A stretch of DNA of 19,104 nt, taken from Candidatus Methanophagaceae archaeon. Its GTDB lineage: Archaea > Halobacteriota > Syntropharchaeia > Alkanophagales > Methanospirareceae. The DNA lies in NCBI GenBank assembly GCA_013374505.1, contig QENJ01000049.1, forward strand, positions 1 through 19,104, written 5' to 3'. Position numbers and translations under genes: made by a program. Every line of letters begins with the position of its first letter. Positions within the stretch are counted from its first letter, which is position 1. Below are positions 7,668-14,495 of the stretch, piece by piece. Below the pieces are notes generated by a model that did not search any database, was not told where the DNA came from, and was given only the letters and a program-made list of their open reading frames with translations.

Positions 7668-8621
7668 CCCTACTAAAGGAAAGACATAAAATGCACCTCG
7701 TGGAACCGGAAATTGCAAGCCCATACCAGTAAGAGTATCAACGGTGAAGTCTCTTCTCCTTTTGAATTCACGCCACATCTCGGCTACGCATTCCTGTGGA
7801 CCGGTAATAGCAGCCAACGCCGCTTTCTGTGATATGGAAGAGGCACATGCCTGGATATATTGATGTATCTTCAACATCTGGTCCACATATTCTTCGCGCG
7901 CCGCGAGATAGCCTAAACGAAAGCCAGTCATCGAGTATGTCTTCGAAACTGCGTTTACCGTGATGACATCGTCAGAAAATCGCGCGGGGCTTATGTGCTT
8001 CGCTCCATCATATATGAGATACTCATAGACCTCATCCGAGATGATGGTTATATTATGGTCGCTCGCGAGGTCAGCAAATGCTTTTATGTTCGCCTCGCTT
8101 TCCACACTACCCGTAGGATTTGCAGGGGAATTCACGATAAGCACTTTTGTTTTTGCCGTGATTCTTTCCTTCAATGCTTCTACGGACATCGTAAGATCTT
8201 CGGTCAGTGGAACGCCAATCGGTTTGCCCTCTGCCAACTTTGTCAGTGCCGCGTAGGAGACAAAACAGGGGTTCGGCATCAGCACCTCGTCTCCTTTCTC
8301 TACTACTGAATGGATCGCGATGTGCAATGCTTCGCTTGCACCGGCGGTAACTATTAGCTCGTCTGGACTAACAGAGAAGTTGTTATCACGCTGGAACTTA
8401 TTGCTTATCGCCTCCCGCAACTCAGCTATGCCTTTGTTGGATGTATAACCGGTGAATCCCGATTTAAGGGCTTGTATCGCAGCGGTTTTTATATGTTCCG
8501 GAGTCTCGAAATCTGGTTCCCCAAGTCCAAGGTTGATAAAATCACCGGACAACGCTTCAAATGCTTTCCTTATGCCCGAAATGTCTATGTGCTCTATACG
8601 ATGTGCAAATTTAGTTCTCAT
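7629..8621 (-). CDS. Class I PLP aminotransferase (aspartate aminotransferase-like), 3'-truncated and chimeric
   Basis: This 330-codon frame encodes most of an archaeal AspC-type fold-type I aminotransferase: LGLGEPDFETPEHI, GYTSNKGIAELREAI, TAGASEALHI, NSPANPTGSV, SDEVYEYLIYDG, the PLP lysine K227 in NAVSKTYSMTGFRLGY, and PRGAFYVFPLVGDE. At that point family homology stops and 10 residues of aroD-like sequence (IEKVEEFL) lead to a TAA. The usual C-terminal domain end, with the VTPGSAFG and RISYATS motifs, is missing here and is found on the plus strand at 9154-9342. A product lacking that arm would probably be inactive. The ATG at 8621 is about 30 nt after an AT-rich TATATTTAATA-type box near 8653, without a Shine-Dalgarno. 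The ancestral neighbour was aroD, read divergently (inference). Confidence 0.9.
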   Translation of the reverse strand: MRTKFAHRIEHIDISGIRKAFEALSGDFINLGLGEPDFETPEHIKTAAIQALKSGFTGYTSNKGIAELREAISNKFQRDNNFSVSPDELIVTAGASEALHIAIHSVVEKGDEVLMPNPCFVSYAALTKLAEGKPIGVPLTEDLTMSVEALKERITAKTKVLIVNSPANPTGSVESEANIKAFADLASDHNITIISDEVYEYLIYDGAKHISPARFSDDVITVNAVSKTYSMTGFRLGYLAAREEYVDQMLKIHQYIQACASSISQKAALAAITGPQECVAEMWREFKRRRDFTVDTLTGMGLQFPVPRGAFYVFPLVGDERNIEKVEEFL

Positions 8622-8963
8622 TTCATTGTTAGCTTATCTAGGGCCCACATATTTAATAATAGTTTTGTTTTTTTTTGCACATCAAAACAAATACTGTAGC
8701 ATCCGCTGGTTGTATGACGCACTTTAGCCGCCTCCACCAACCACCCACAAAATATACGTGGCATAATACAATTGGTATTTGTTTAGTAAATCACAAGATT
8801 CCACAGATTTTCACACAACCTTTCTTTCCCAAAGAAAGTTTGTTTTTTTGATGAAACTTTTTTCTGAAAAGTTTTAGTGTTAATCTCGTGGAATCTCGTG
8901 GTTTATTAAGATTAGCTATACAAATACTACAATTGTACATTTATTATAGAGGCGGTTTGAACT
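8622..8963. promoter_or_regulatory. 342-bp intergenic region between the aminotransferase and aroD starts
   Basis: This is the shared upstream region of two divergently read genes. It holds a TATA-like stretch near 8646-8660 for the aminotransferase (minus strand), AGCTATACAAAT near 8914-8925 and TTTATTATAG near 8941-8950 for aroD (plus strand), and between them a large imperfect palindrome. A run of nine T lies near 8668-8676. The stretch 8690-8780 shows no coding signal that I recognise. Confidence 0.5.
8787..8905. repeat. Large imperfect palindrome with two nested hairpins and a 10-bp tandem repeat
   Basis: The outer arms are 8787-8820 and 8871-8905. They align as TAAAyCACrAGATTCCAC, then AGATT and CAC, with about 27 matches over 34 positions and one gap. 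Inside are hairpin 1 (ACCTTTCTTT 8818-8827 / AAAGAAAGTT 8831-8840, 9 of 10 paired) followed by a T run at 8843-8849, and hairpin 2 (AAACTTTT 8854-8861 / AAAAGTTT 8867-8874, perfect). The right arm contains AATCTCGTGG twice in tandem (8882-8901). It could be a bidirectional terminator, a regulatory operator or a small dispersed element. Confidence 0.7.
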
Positions 8964-9173
8964 GTGAGACAGATAGGCGACGTGGAATTAGGACTCACAC
9001 CGGTTATAGTGGGAGTACTGAAGCGGTTGTCCATTCAAGATGCGAATAGGGCAAAGGAAAGCGGAGCGGATGTAATAGAGTTAAGAATAGACCTTTTAGA
9101 AGGTGATGATAGAAACATAGAGAAGGTAGAAGAATTCCTTGAAGAGCAAAAACGAATTTGTGGAGCGGCTTAG
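8964..9173 (+). pseudogene. aroD: 3-dehydroquinate dehydratase type I, detached N-terminal part
   Basis: A GTG at 8964, preceded by GAGGCGG, opens a frame reading TPVIVGVLKRLSIQDANRAK, then ESGADVIELRIDLLEGDD with the conserved ELRxD strand, then RNIEKVEEFLEEQK. That is the first quarter of the type I dehydratase barrel. After 9153 the sequence changes and the frame runs RICGAA to a TAG at 9171-9173. In a normal family member the next residues would be the PVIVTNRREEGG stretch, which is present at 7628-7560 on the opposite strand. The 69-codon product cannot be an enzyme by itself. Confidence 0.88.
9105..9153 (+). repeat. 49-bp inverted repeat, copy 2 (junction of aroD N-terminal part and aminotransferase 3' end)
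   Basis: This copy reads GATGATAGAAACATAGAGAA and onward to AAGAGCAAAAAC on the plus strand and is the inverted partner of 7619-7667. It is wholly in the aroD frame (DDRNIEKVEEFLEEQK), which marks aroD as the likely source of the repeat. In the aminotransferase frame, which resumes at 9154, it has no family-like reading. Confidence 0.95.
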
Positions 9174-9342
9174 GCAGAAGAAAGTGATAGTCACACCCGG
9201 TTCCGCCTTTGGGAGTCGTGGCCAGGGTCACGTCAGAATATCATACGCTACAAGTTTCGATAATTTGAAGCATGCTTTTGAGCTAATGAAAGAATGTGAT
9301 TTTCAGTTCCTCCGACGCGAGGATGGTCGTGGTGCTTTATAG
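9154..9342 (+). pseudogene. Aminotransferase 3' end, detached
   Basis: From 9154 the frame reads NEFVERLRQKKVIVTPGSAF (its first Asn from the repeat) and then GQGHVRISYATSFDNLKHAF, the standard C-terminal part of an AspC-like aminotransferase. The substrate-carboxylate Arg lies in the RISYATS motif. It has no start of its own, only a TTG at 9139 inside the 49-bp repeat. It completes the protein truncated at 7629 on the other strand; joined, the two give about 375 residues, a normal family length. Its last 13 codons (to the TAG at 9340-9342) overlap the end of rnp4 on the opposite strand. Confidence 0.9.
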
Positions 9343-9632
9343 GGGCGTCTCATTTGCATTCCACACTTCAGACAGGTGGTCGTGATATACCCCTTCCTGA
9401 GACGTACTCGTGCACTTTTACCTGGTATTAAGAACGAGTGGCAGCCTTTGCAAATCCGCATTTTCAAATCCGAGAGTATTCGCACCCTATGCCGCATCCC
9501 AACCTTACGAGCAAGTTGAACGTATCTATCACTTCGCTTTTCTTTGCCCTTCTTCGCCTCTTCCGCAGCAAGCGCTAAAAGCCGATCTATTCGCTGTACT
9601 GCGATAGTCCTGACACCTCTCGTCCTTTTCAT
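9303..9632 (-). CDS. rnp4: RNase P protein component 4 (Rpp21/Rpr2 family)
   Basis: The 109-residue protein is the archaeal RNase P subunit Rnp4, which helps the RNA subunit cleave 5' leaders from pre-tRNA. An N-terminal helical part (RIDRLLALAAEEAKKGKEKR) is followed by RYVQLARKVGMRHRVRI and a zinc ribbon with ICKGC (C61 and C64) and TCLKCG (C87 and C90). Between these pairs is the conserved FLIPGKSARVRLRKGYI, and the end is basic. A TATA-like GATAATTAAAAC on the minus strand near 9660-9671 would put transcription start within a few nt of the ATG at 9632. Its 3' end overlaps the aminotransferase 3' fragment tail to tail by 40 bp. Confidence 0.93.
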   Translation of the reverse strand: MKRTRGVRTIAVQRIDRLLALAAEEAKKGKEKRSDRYVQLARKVGMRHRVRILSDLKMRICKGCHSFLIPGKSARVRLRKGYITTTCLKCGMQMRRPYKAPRPSSRRRN

Positions 9633-9769
9633 AACGGCTTACCCTAAATCAGAAAGGAAGTTTTAATTATCTATAATAGGGTAATAGTTGACATGGAGAA
9701 TATATCTAAACTTAAACACTAACTTACCGCGTTTGTGAAGAAGTTAGCGGACTGTTCTACACATAAAAC

Positions 9770-10252
9770 ATGAATATAAGCAAAGACAACCTGAAAAAGC
9801 AGCACAAAAAAGCAAGGGTCATAGCTGATTATCAATTTGGAGTGGGAGCAGGTGCGGTTTTGTTCCCCCCGACCGTAGAGTTTATCCTCTCAAAGACGAA
9901 TAGAATATCACAGATAACAGATGGTGGCGAGCGAATAGCGACTCTAAGGAGTTTTGACGGACTGCTCACGCTGAGTATAGAAGGTGCAGAACGGTTGCGC
10001 AGCTTTTTCGAATATCCAAAGATGAGGGTTGTGATGAACAAAGAGAGTAGTGAATTCATAAGAAAAGGCGGAACGGCATTTTGTAAACACGTGATAGACG
10101 TTGACCCTGAGATAATGGCTTATAATGAAGTTATATTGGTAAGTGCAGACGATATTTTACTTGCAACAGGGAAAGCCATGTTGTCACCCGCGGAAATGGC
10201 ACTATTTGAGCATAGCGTGGCTGTGAAGGTGCGGTATGGTGTAGAGAAATAA
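9770..10252 (+). CDS. PUA-domain protein (archaeal pseudouridine synthase / archaeosine transglycosylase-like)
   Basis: The 160-residue protein has an N-terminal module, ADYQFGVGAGAVLFPPTVEF, with SKTNRISQI, RIATLRSFDGLLTLSIEGA, followed by a C-terminal PUA domain: RVVMNKESSEFIRKGGTAFC, VDPEIMAYNEVILVSADD, LLATGKAMLSPAEM and AVKVRYG. It matches the stand-alone archaeal PUA proteins, which bind RNA and are related to the PUA modules of archaeosine transglycosylase. No catalytic residues for base exchange are present, so an RNA-binding helper role is inferred. The ATG at 9770 lacks a clear Shine-Dalgarno. A possible TATA, GAATATATCT near 9698, would leave a leader of about 40 nt. The 137-bp gap before it also holds the rnp4 promoter. 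Confidence 0.88.
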   Translation: MNISKDNLKKQHKKARVIADYQFGVGAGAVLFPPTVEFILSKTNRISQITDGGERIATLRSFDGLLTLSIEGAERLRSFFEYPKMRVVMNKESSEFIRKGGTAFCKHVIDVDPEIMAYNEVILVSADDILLATGKAMLSPAEMALFEHSVAVKVRYGVEK

Positions 10253-10305
10253 GTTGTGATCTACAATATTCATATGTCGAGTGTTTGGGGGAAGAGGAAA
10301 TGCAG

Positions 10306-10794
10306 ATGCTGGAAGCGGAAATTGGAGCGGAACTGAGAAAAAAAGGAATCAGCATAGCCACAGCGGAATCCTGCACTGGTGGGCTAATTTCACACAGGAT
10401 AACAAATGTATCCGGCAGTTCTGACTATTATAAAGGTAGTGTAATCGCCTACGCGAATGAAGTAAAGGAAAAACTTTTGCACGTCACTAAGGATATATTG
10501 GAGGAAAAAGGTGCTGTAAGTGCGGAATGTGCGATGGCGATGGCGAACGGGGTAAGAACATTGCTGTGTAGTGACGTGAGTATTGCAACCACGGGTATTG
10601 CGGGACCCTCAGGGGGGACTCTTGACAAACCTGTTGGATTAGTTTATATAGCATTAGCAACAAAAGATTACGTCTATCATGCGAAGCATATCTTCCATGA
10701 GGGTAGAGAAGGAAACAAGCGTGAGGCGGCGAATGCCGCTCTCGAGATGTTGTGGACCCACATCTCTAACGGGGCTCGTAGCTCAGAACGGTAG
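10306..10794 (+). CDS. pncC: CinA/PncC-type nicotinamide-nucleotide amidase
   Basis: This is the stand-alone C-terminal CinA domain, about 162 residues, which deamidates nicotinamide mononucleotide in NAD recycling. Family motifs are SIATAESCTGGLISHRI with the nucleophile Ser, SDYYKGSVIAYANEVK, GAVSAECAMAMANGVR and TGIAGPSGGTLDKPVGLVYI. The start at 10306 is placed by GAGG at 10294-10297, 8 nt ahead; the ATG at 10300 (with GGGGGA ahead) and a TTG at 10285 are alternatives. The family-like sequence ends at about ALEMLWTHI. The last codons (NGARSSER) and the TAG at 10792-10794 are supplied by the acceptor and D-arm of the tRNA-Lys gene, a 23-nt same-strand overlap. Confidence 0.92.
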   Translation: MLEAEIGAELRKKGISIATAESCTGGLISHRITNVSGSSDYYKGSVIAYANEVKEKLLHVTKDILEEKGAVSAECAMAMANGVRTLLCSDVSIATTGIAGPSGGTLDKPVGLVYIALATKDYVYHAKHIFHEGREGNKREAANAALEMLWTHISNGARSSER

Positions 10795-10845
10795 AGCAGC
10801 GGGCTTTTAACCCGTCGGTCGCGGGTTCAAATCCCGTCGAGCCCG
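10772..10845 (+). tRNA. tRNA-Lys (anticodon UUU)
   Basis: A complete cloverleaf is visible: acceptor GGGCTCG (10772-10778) paired with CGAGCCC (10838-10844), D-arm GCTC...GAGC, anticodon stem GCGGG/CCCGT with loop CTTTTAA (anticodon TTT at 10806-10808), a five-base variable loop CGGTC, T-arm GCGGG/CCCGT with loop TTCAAAT, and discriminator G at 10845. CCA is not encoded. It decodes AAA and AAG as lysine. No T run follows, so it may be cut from a longer transcript running from pncC into the polymerase operon. Confidence 0.97.
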
Positions 10846-10886
10846 TTACCAAATCCAAACAAAAAGGAGTAGTAGAAGGAAAGAAT

Positions 10887-11129
10887 ATGAAAAAGGGGAA
10901 TGTTTCGATACTCGAACACGAGTCTGTGCCTATACATGAGATAATAACAACTGAGGAATTAAATGCGCTTTTGAACAAGTACAAAATCCGTAGGGAACAA
11001 CTACCTAAAATCAAATCAACTGACCCGGTCATAAAGGAGATAAACGCAGAGCTGGGGGATGTGGTAGAGATAAGAAGAAGTAGCAGGACAGCAGGTACAG
11101 CTTTATCTTACCGATTGGTTATAAAGTAA
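10887..11129 (+). CDS. rpoH: RNA polymerase subunit H (Rpb5 homologue)
   Basis: The 80-residue protein is the small archaeal subunit equivalent to the C-terminal domain of eukaryotic RPB5. Signatures are EHESVPIHEIITTEEL, LLNKYKIRREQLPKI, STDPVIKEINAELGDVVEI and GTALSYRLV. It sits in the lower jaw that contacts downstream DNA. AAGGA stands about 8 nt before the ATG. It is the first protein gene of the operon, 41 bp after the tRNA and 14 bp before rpoB. No TATA box is evident in the 41-bp gap, so transcription probably enters from the tRNA side. Confidence 0.96.
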   Translation: MKKGNVSILEHESVPIHEIITTEELNALLNKYKIRREQLPKIKSTDPVIKEINAELGDVVEIRRSSRTAGTALSYRLVIK

Positions 11130-11143
11130 AAGAGGTTTTTAAC

Positions 11144-14100
11144 ATGTTAGACAGGAGAATTCTTGCAGAGACGTATTTTAAAAGGGAAAAAATAGCACAA
11201 CACCAACTCGATTCTTTTAATTACTTCCTTGAAGAAGGTATGCAGAAAATCGTGAATGAGCAGCAATATATAGAAACATCCATCAGTGGTGGAGAAGAAG
11301 ATGCGGAGAAGTACAAACTGGGTGTGAAGTTTGGTAAAATTAGCGTTAAGACTCCGAAGGCTATGGAAGCAGACGGTTCCTATGAAACGATTTCGCCGGC
11401 ACAGGCAAGATTAAGGAATTTGCACTATGCCGCACCTGTGTATCTGGAAATGCAGTTGATGAAAAGGTACGAAAACGAGGAAGAGGTACCCGAAAGCGAA
11501 AATAAAGTGGTTGAAATTGGTTCGATGCCAATTATGCTAAAATCAAAGAATTGTAACCTCTACGGACTATCAGATACAGAGCGTGTTAAGGTGGGAGAGG
11601 ACCCACTTGATCCGGGTGGTTATTTCGTTATAAATGGTTCTGAGCATGTGATAATAACGTTAGAGGACTTAGCACCGAACAGGATATTTGTCAACTTCGA
11701 GGAGAAATATGGCAGTAAAAGCGTAGTTTCAAAGGTATTCTCTCTTAAACACGGGTTCCGAGTTCCAATAAGGGTTGAAATAAGTAAGAAAGGGATACTT
11801 GAAGTCTCTTTCCCTGCGGTATCCCGTAAAATAGAATTTGTGACACTTATGCGGGCGCAGGGGCTCGAGAGTGACGAGGAAATCATAAAAGCGGTCTCTG
11901 ACGATTCGGAGATCGCAAAGCACATCCGTGCGAATATAGAAGAGTGCGAGGTGAAGACGAAAGAAGACGCGATAGATACATTGGGGCGAAAAGTTGCACC
12001 CGCGCAGGCACGGGAGTACCGGGAGAGACGTGTCAATTACATCCTCGACCGCTATTTCCTTCCTCATCTCGATGACAGGTTAGCGAAGGCGCATTTCATT
12101 GGCAGAATGGCGGAAGCGTGCTATGAACTCAAATTAGGTAGAAGAAGCGGTGATGACAAGGACCATTACGCAAATAAACGTCTTAAACTTGCGGGAGACC
12201 TAATGGAAGACCTTTTCCGGGTATCATTTACCAAATTGATAAAGGATATGCGGTACCAGTTGGAACGTGCGAATATGCGAAGCCGGGAACTGAAGATTGC
12301 AACAGCAATTCGGTCTGACGTACTCACAGAACGGTTATTGCACGCTTTGGCAACCGGGAATTGGGTGGGCGGCAGAGCGGGCGTATCTCAGTTGTTGGAA
12401 CGAAGCAATTACATAGCCACGTTAAGCCATTTGAGGCGGATAATTTCCCCTTTGTCGAGGGCTCAGCCACATTTCGAAGCTCGTGATCTGCACCCTACGC
12501 AATGGGGTAAAATCTGTCCGACTGAGACACCGGAAGGTCCTAATTGTGGATTGGTGAAGAATTTTTCGCAGATGGTTGAGCTAACAGTGGGGATAGATAC
12601 CAAAAGTTTTAAAGATACTTTGTATGCACTCGATATTATCCCGCCCGATCGCTCTTTGGATATAGACTCAAAAAACAGAATTCGTGTCTTTGTGAACGGC
12701 GAGTTCATCGGTTTCTCTGTCGAACCTGAGCTATTTGTGGCTGATGTAAAGCGACTGAGAAGGAAGGGGGAACTAACGAATCAACTGAATATCGCATATT
12801 ACCGCGACAGAAAGGATATAATAATAAACTCAGACCGGGGAAGGGCAAGGAGACCGGTGATAATAGTGGAAAATGGTAAACCCCTGGTCACGGAATCGCA
12901 CATAGAAAAGATGAGAAATGACGAATTGGGGTTTGAAGACCTGGTAATTAAAGGGACGATAGAGTATTTGGATGCCGAAGAGGAAGAGAATGCCATGATC
13001 GCAATGAACGAAGAGGATTTGACAGGTATAGATGCCAAAGAATATACGCATCTGGAGGTGGATCCATCGTTGATTTTAGGCATAGTCGCTGGGTTAATTC
13101 CTTATCCCGATCACAATTCGTCACCTCGTAACACAATGGGGTGTGCTATGCTGAAACAATCCTTAGGTCTCTCTACTGCGAATTATAAACCTCGTGCCGA
13201 CACCAGAACACACATTCTGTACACCCCACAGAAGCCGATGGTACAGACAAGAACAGCCGACCTTATTTTACATGGAAGAAGACCGGCGGGGCAAAATTTT
13301 GTCGTTGCCGTTTTGAGCTATGAAGGCTATAATATGGAAGATGCGCTTATTATGAACCGCGCGTCAATAAACCGCGGATTAGGGCGGAGCCATTTCTTCA
13401 GAACATACGCAGGAGAAGAGAGACGATACCCGGGTGGAGAAGAAGATCGGTTTGAGATACCCGATACAGAAATCATGGGCGTGAGGGGGAGCGAGGCGTA
13501 TAACCAACTTGACGAGGATGGGATAATACATTCAGAAGTGGCGGTTCCGCCAAATGCAGTGTTAATAGGTAAAACAAGCCCTCCACGATTCTTAGAGGAA
13601 TCAACTGAACTTTTAAGCCCGTTAGAGCGGAGAGACACCTCTGTTTGTACTCGGTCTAACGAACAAGGGATAGTGGATTCTGTCGTTGTTATGGAATCAA
13701 GTAGCAATAGACGCTTAGCGAAAATCAGTGTTCGAGATCAGAAGATACCGGAAATCGGGGATAAGTTCGCATCTCGGCATGGTCAGAAAGGAATTGTTGG
13801 GCTAATCGTACCACCAGAGGATTTGCCTTTCACAGAAGGTGGGATTATCCCGGATATGATAATAAATCCTCATGCTATCCCTTCGAGGATGACTGTGGGG
13901 CATGTGCTGGAGATGATAGGCGGGAAAATGGGTGCGATGGCGGGCAGAAGTATAGATGGAACTGCCTTTTTTGGTGAGTCCGAAGAAGATTTGAGAGCGG
14001 GACTTGAACGTGCAGGGTTCTCTCATACCGGTAGAGAAGTAATGCGGGATGCGAAAACCGGGGAGAAGCTCGAGGCGAACGTATTCGTAGGTGTCGTGTA

Positions 14101-14494
14101 CTATCAAAAGCTGTATCACCTGGTTTCGGCTAAGATGCACGCAAGGGCGAGGGGTCCTGTGCAAATTTTAACGAGGCAACCTACGGAAGGAAAAGCAAGA
14201 GAGGGTGGACTCCGTTTTGGTGAGATGGAGCGAGATGTTCTTATAGGTTATGGTGCTGCGATTTCGTTAAAAGATAGACTACTGGATGAATCGGACAGGG
14301 TTGTTGAGCTGGTATGTGGCGCTTGTGGTATGATTGCGAGCCATGATAGCAAAACGGGATCAGCGCAGTGTCCAAATTGTGGTTCTGACACGGATATATA
14401 TCCCGTAGAGATGAGTTATGCTTTTAAGTTACTACTGGACGAGATGAAGGTGCTGTGTATTGCACCGCGATTATTGCTGGAGGAGGCGGTTTAA
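11144..14494 (+). CDS. rpoB: RNA polymerase subunit B, undivided
   Basis: A single 1116-residue chain corresponds to the whole B subunit (Rpb2/beta), the half of the catalytic core that binds RNA and the hybrid. It is about as long as the undivided B of Thermococcales and is not split into B'' and B' as in many methanogens. Motifs run in order: the fork-loop region WGKICPTETPEGPNCGLVKN, DHNSSPRNTMGCAMLKQSLG, SYEGYNMEDALIMN, the active-site strand SRHGQKGIVG (K882), INPHAIPSRMTVGHVLEM, and MHARARGPVQILTRQPTEG with LRFGEMERD. A C-terminal zinc site has C1058, C1061, C1076 and C1079. GAGG lies 8 nt before the ATG. The stop at 14492 is 1 bp from the rpoA1 start. Confidence 0.98.
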   Translation: MLDRRILAETYFKREKIAQHQLDSFNYFLEEGMQKIVNEQQYIETSISGGEEDAEKYKLGVKFGKISVKTPKAMEADGSYETISPAQARLRNLHYAAPVYLEMQLMKRYENEEEVPESENKVVEIGSMPIMLKSKNCNLYGLSDTERVKVGEDPLDPGGYFVINGSEHVIITLEDLAPNRIFVNFEEKYGSKSVVSKVFSLKHGFRVPIRVEISKKGILEVSFPAVSRKIEFVTLMRAQGLESDEEIIKAVSDDSEIAKHIRANIEECEVKTKEDAIDTLGRKVAPAQAREYRERRVNYILDRYFLPHLDDRLAKAHFIGRMAEACYELKLGRRSGDDKDHYANKRLKLAGDLMEDLFRVSFTKLIKDMRYQLERANMRSRELKIATAIRSDVLTERLLHALATGNWVGGRAGVSQLLERSNYIATLSHLRRIISPLSRAQPHFEARDLHPTQWGKICPTETPEGPNCGLVKNFSQMVELTVGIDTKSFKDTLYALDIIPPDRSLDIDSKNRIRVFVNGEFIGFSVEPELFVADVKRLRRKGELTNQLNIAYYRDRKDIIINSDRGRARRPVIIVENGKPLVTESHIEKMRNDELGFEDLVIKGTIEYLDAEEEENAMIAMNEEDLTGIDAKEYTHLEVDPSLILGIVAGLIPYPDHNSSPRNTMGCAMLKQSLGLSTANYKPRADTRTHILYTPQKPMVQTRTADLILHGRRPAGQNFVVAVLSYEGYNMEDALIMNRASINRGLGRSHFFRTYAGEERRYPGGEEDRFEIPDTEIMGVRGSEAYNQLDEDGIIHSEVAVPPNAVLIGKTSPPRFLEESTELLSPLERRDTSVCTRSNEQGIVDSVVVMESSSNRRLAKISVRDQKIPEIGDKFASRHGQKGIVGLIVPPEDLPFTEGGIIPDMIINPHAIPSRMTVGHVLEMIGGKMGAMAGRSIDGTAFFGESEEDLRAGLERAGFSHTGREVMRDAKTGEKLEANVFVGVVYYQKLYHLVSAKMHARARGPVQILTRQPTEGKAREGGLRFGEMERDVLIGYGAAISLKDRLLDESDRVVELVCGACGMIASHDSKTGSAQCPNCGSDTDIYPVEMSYAFKLLLDEMKVLCIAPRLLLEEAV

Positions 14495-14495
14495 G

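Noticed and set aside
8849..8880. C/D-box guide RNA, from TGATGA and CTGA
   Set aside because: The boxes are only about 10 nt apart, no second C'/D' pair fits, and the stretch is better explained by hairpin 2 of the palindrome.
7029..8905. CRISPR-like array from the repeated CACAAGATT motifs
   Set aside because: Copies are few, short, in both orientations and not evenly spaced.
9720..9760. Small RNA hairpin between rnp4 and the PUA gene (CTAACTT ... AAGTTAG)
   Set aside because: The arms are only 7 bp, with a long loop and a competing CCGC/GCGG pairing. It is too weak to call.
11620..12067. Minus-strand ORFs opposite rpoB
   Set aside because: The polymerase reading on the other strand is fully conserved; these are shadow frames without start signals.
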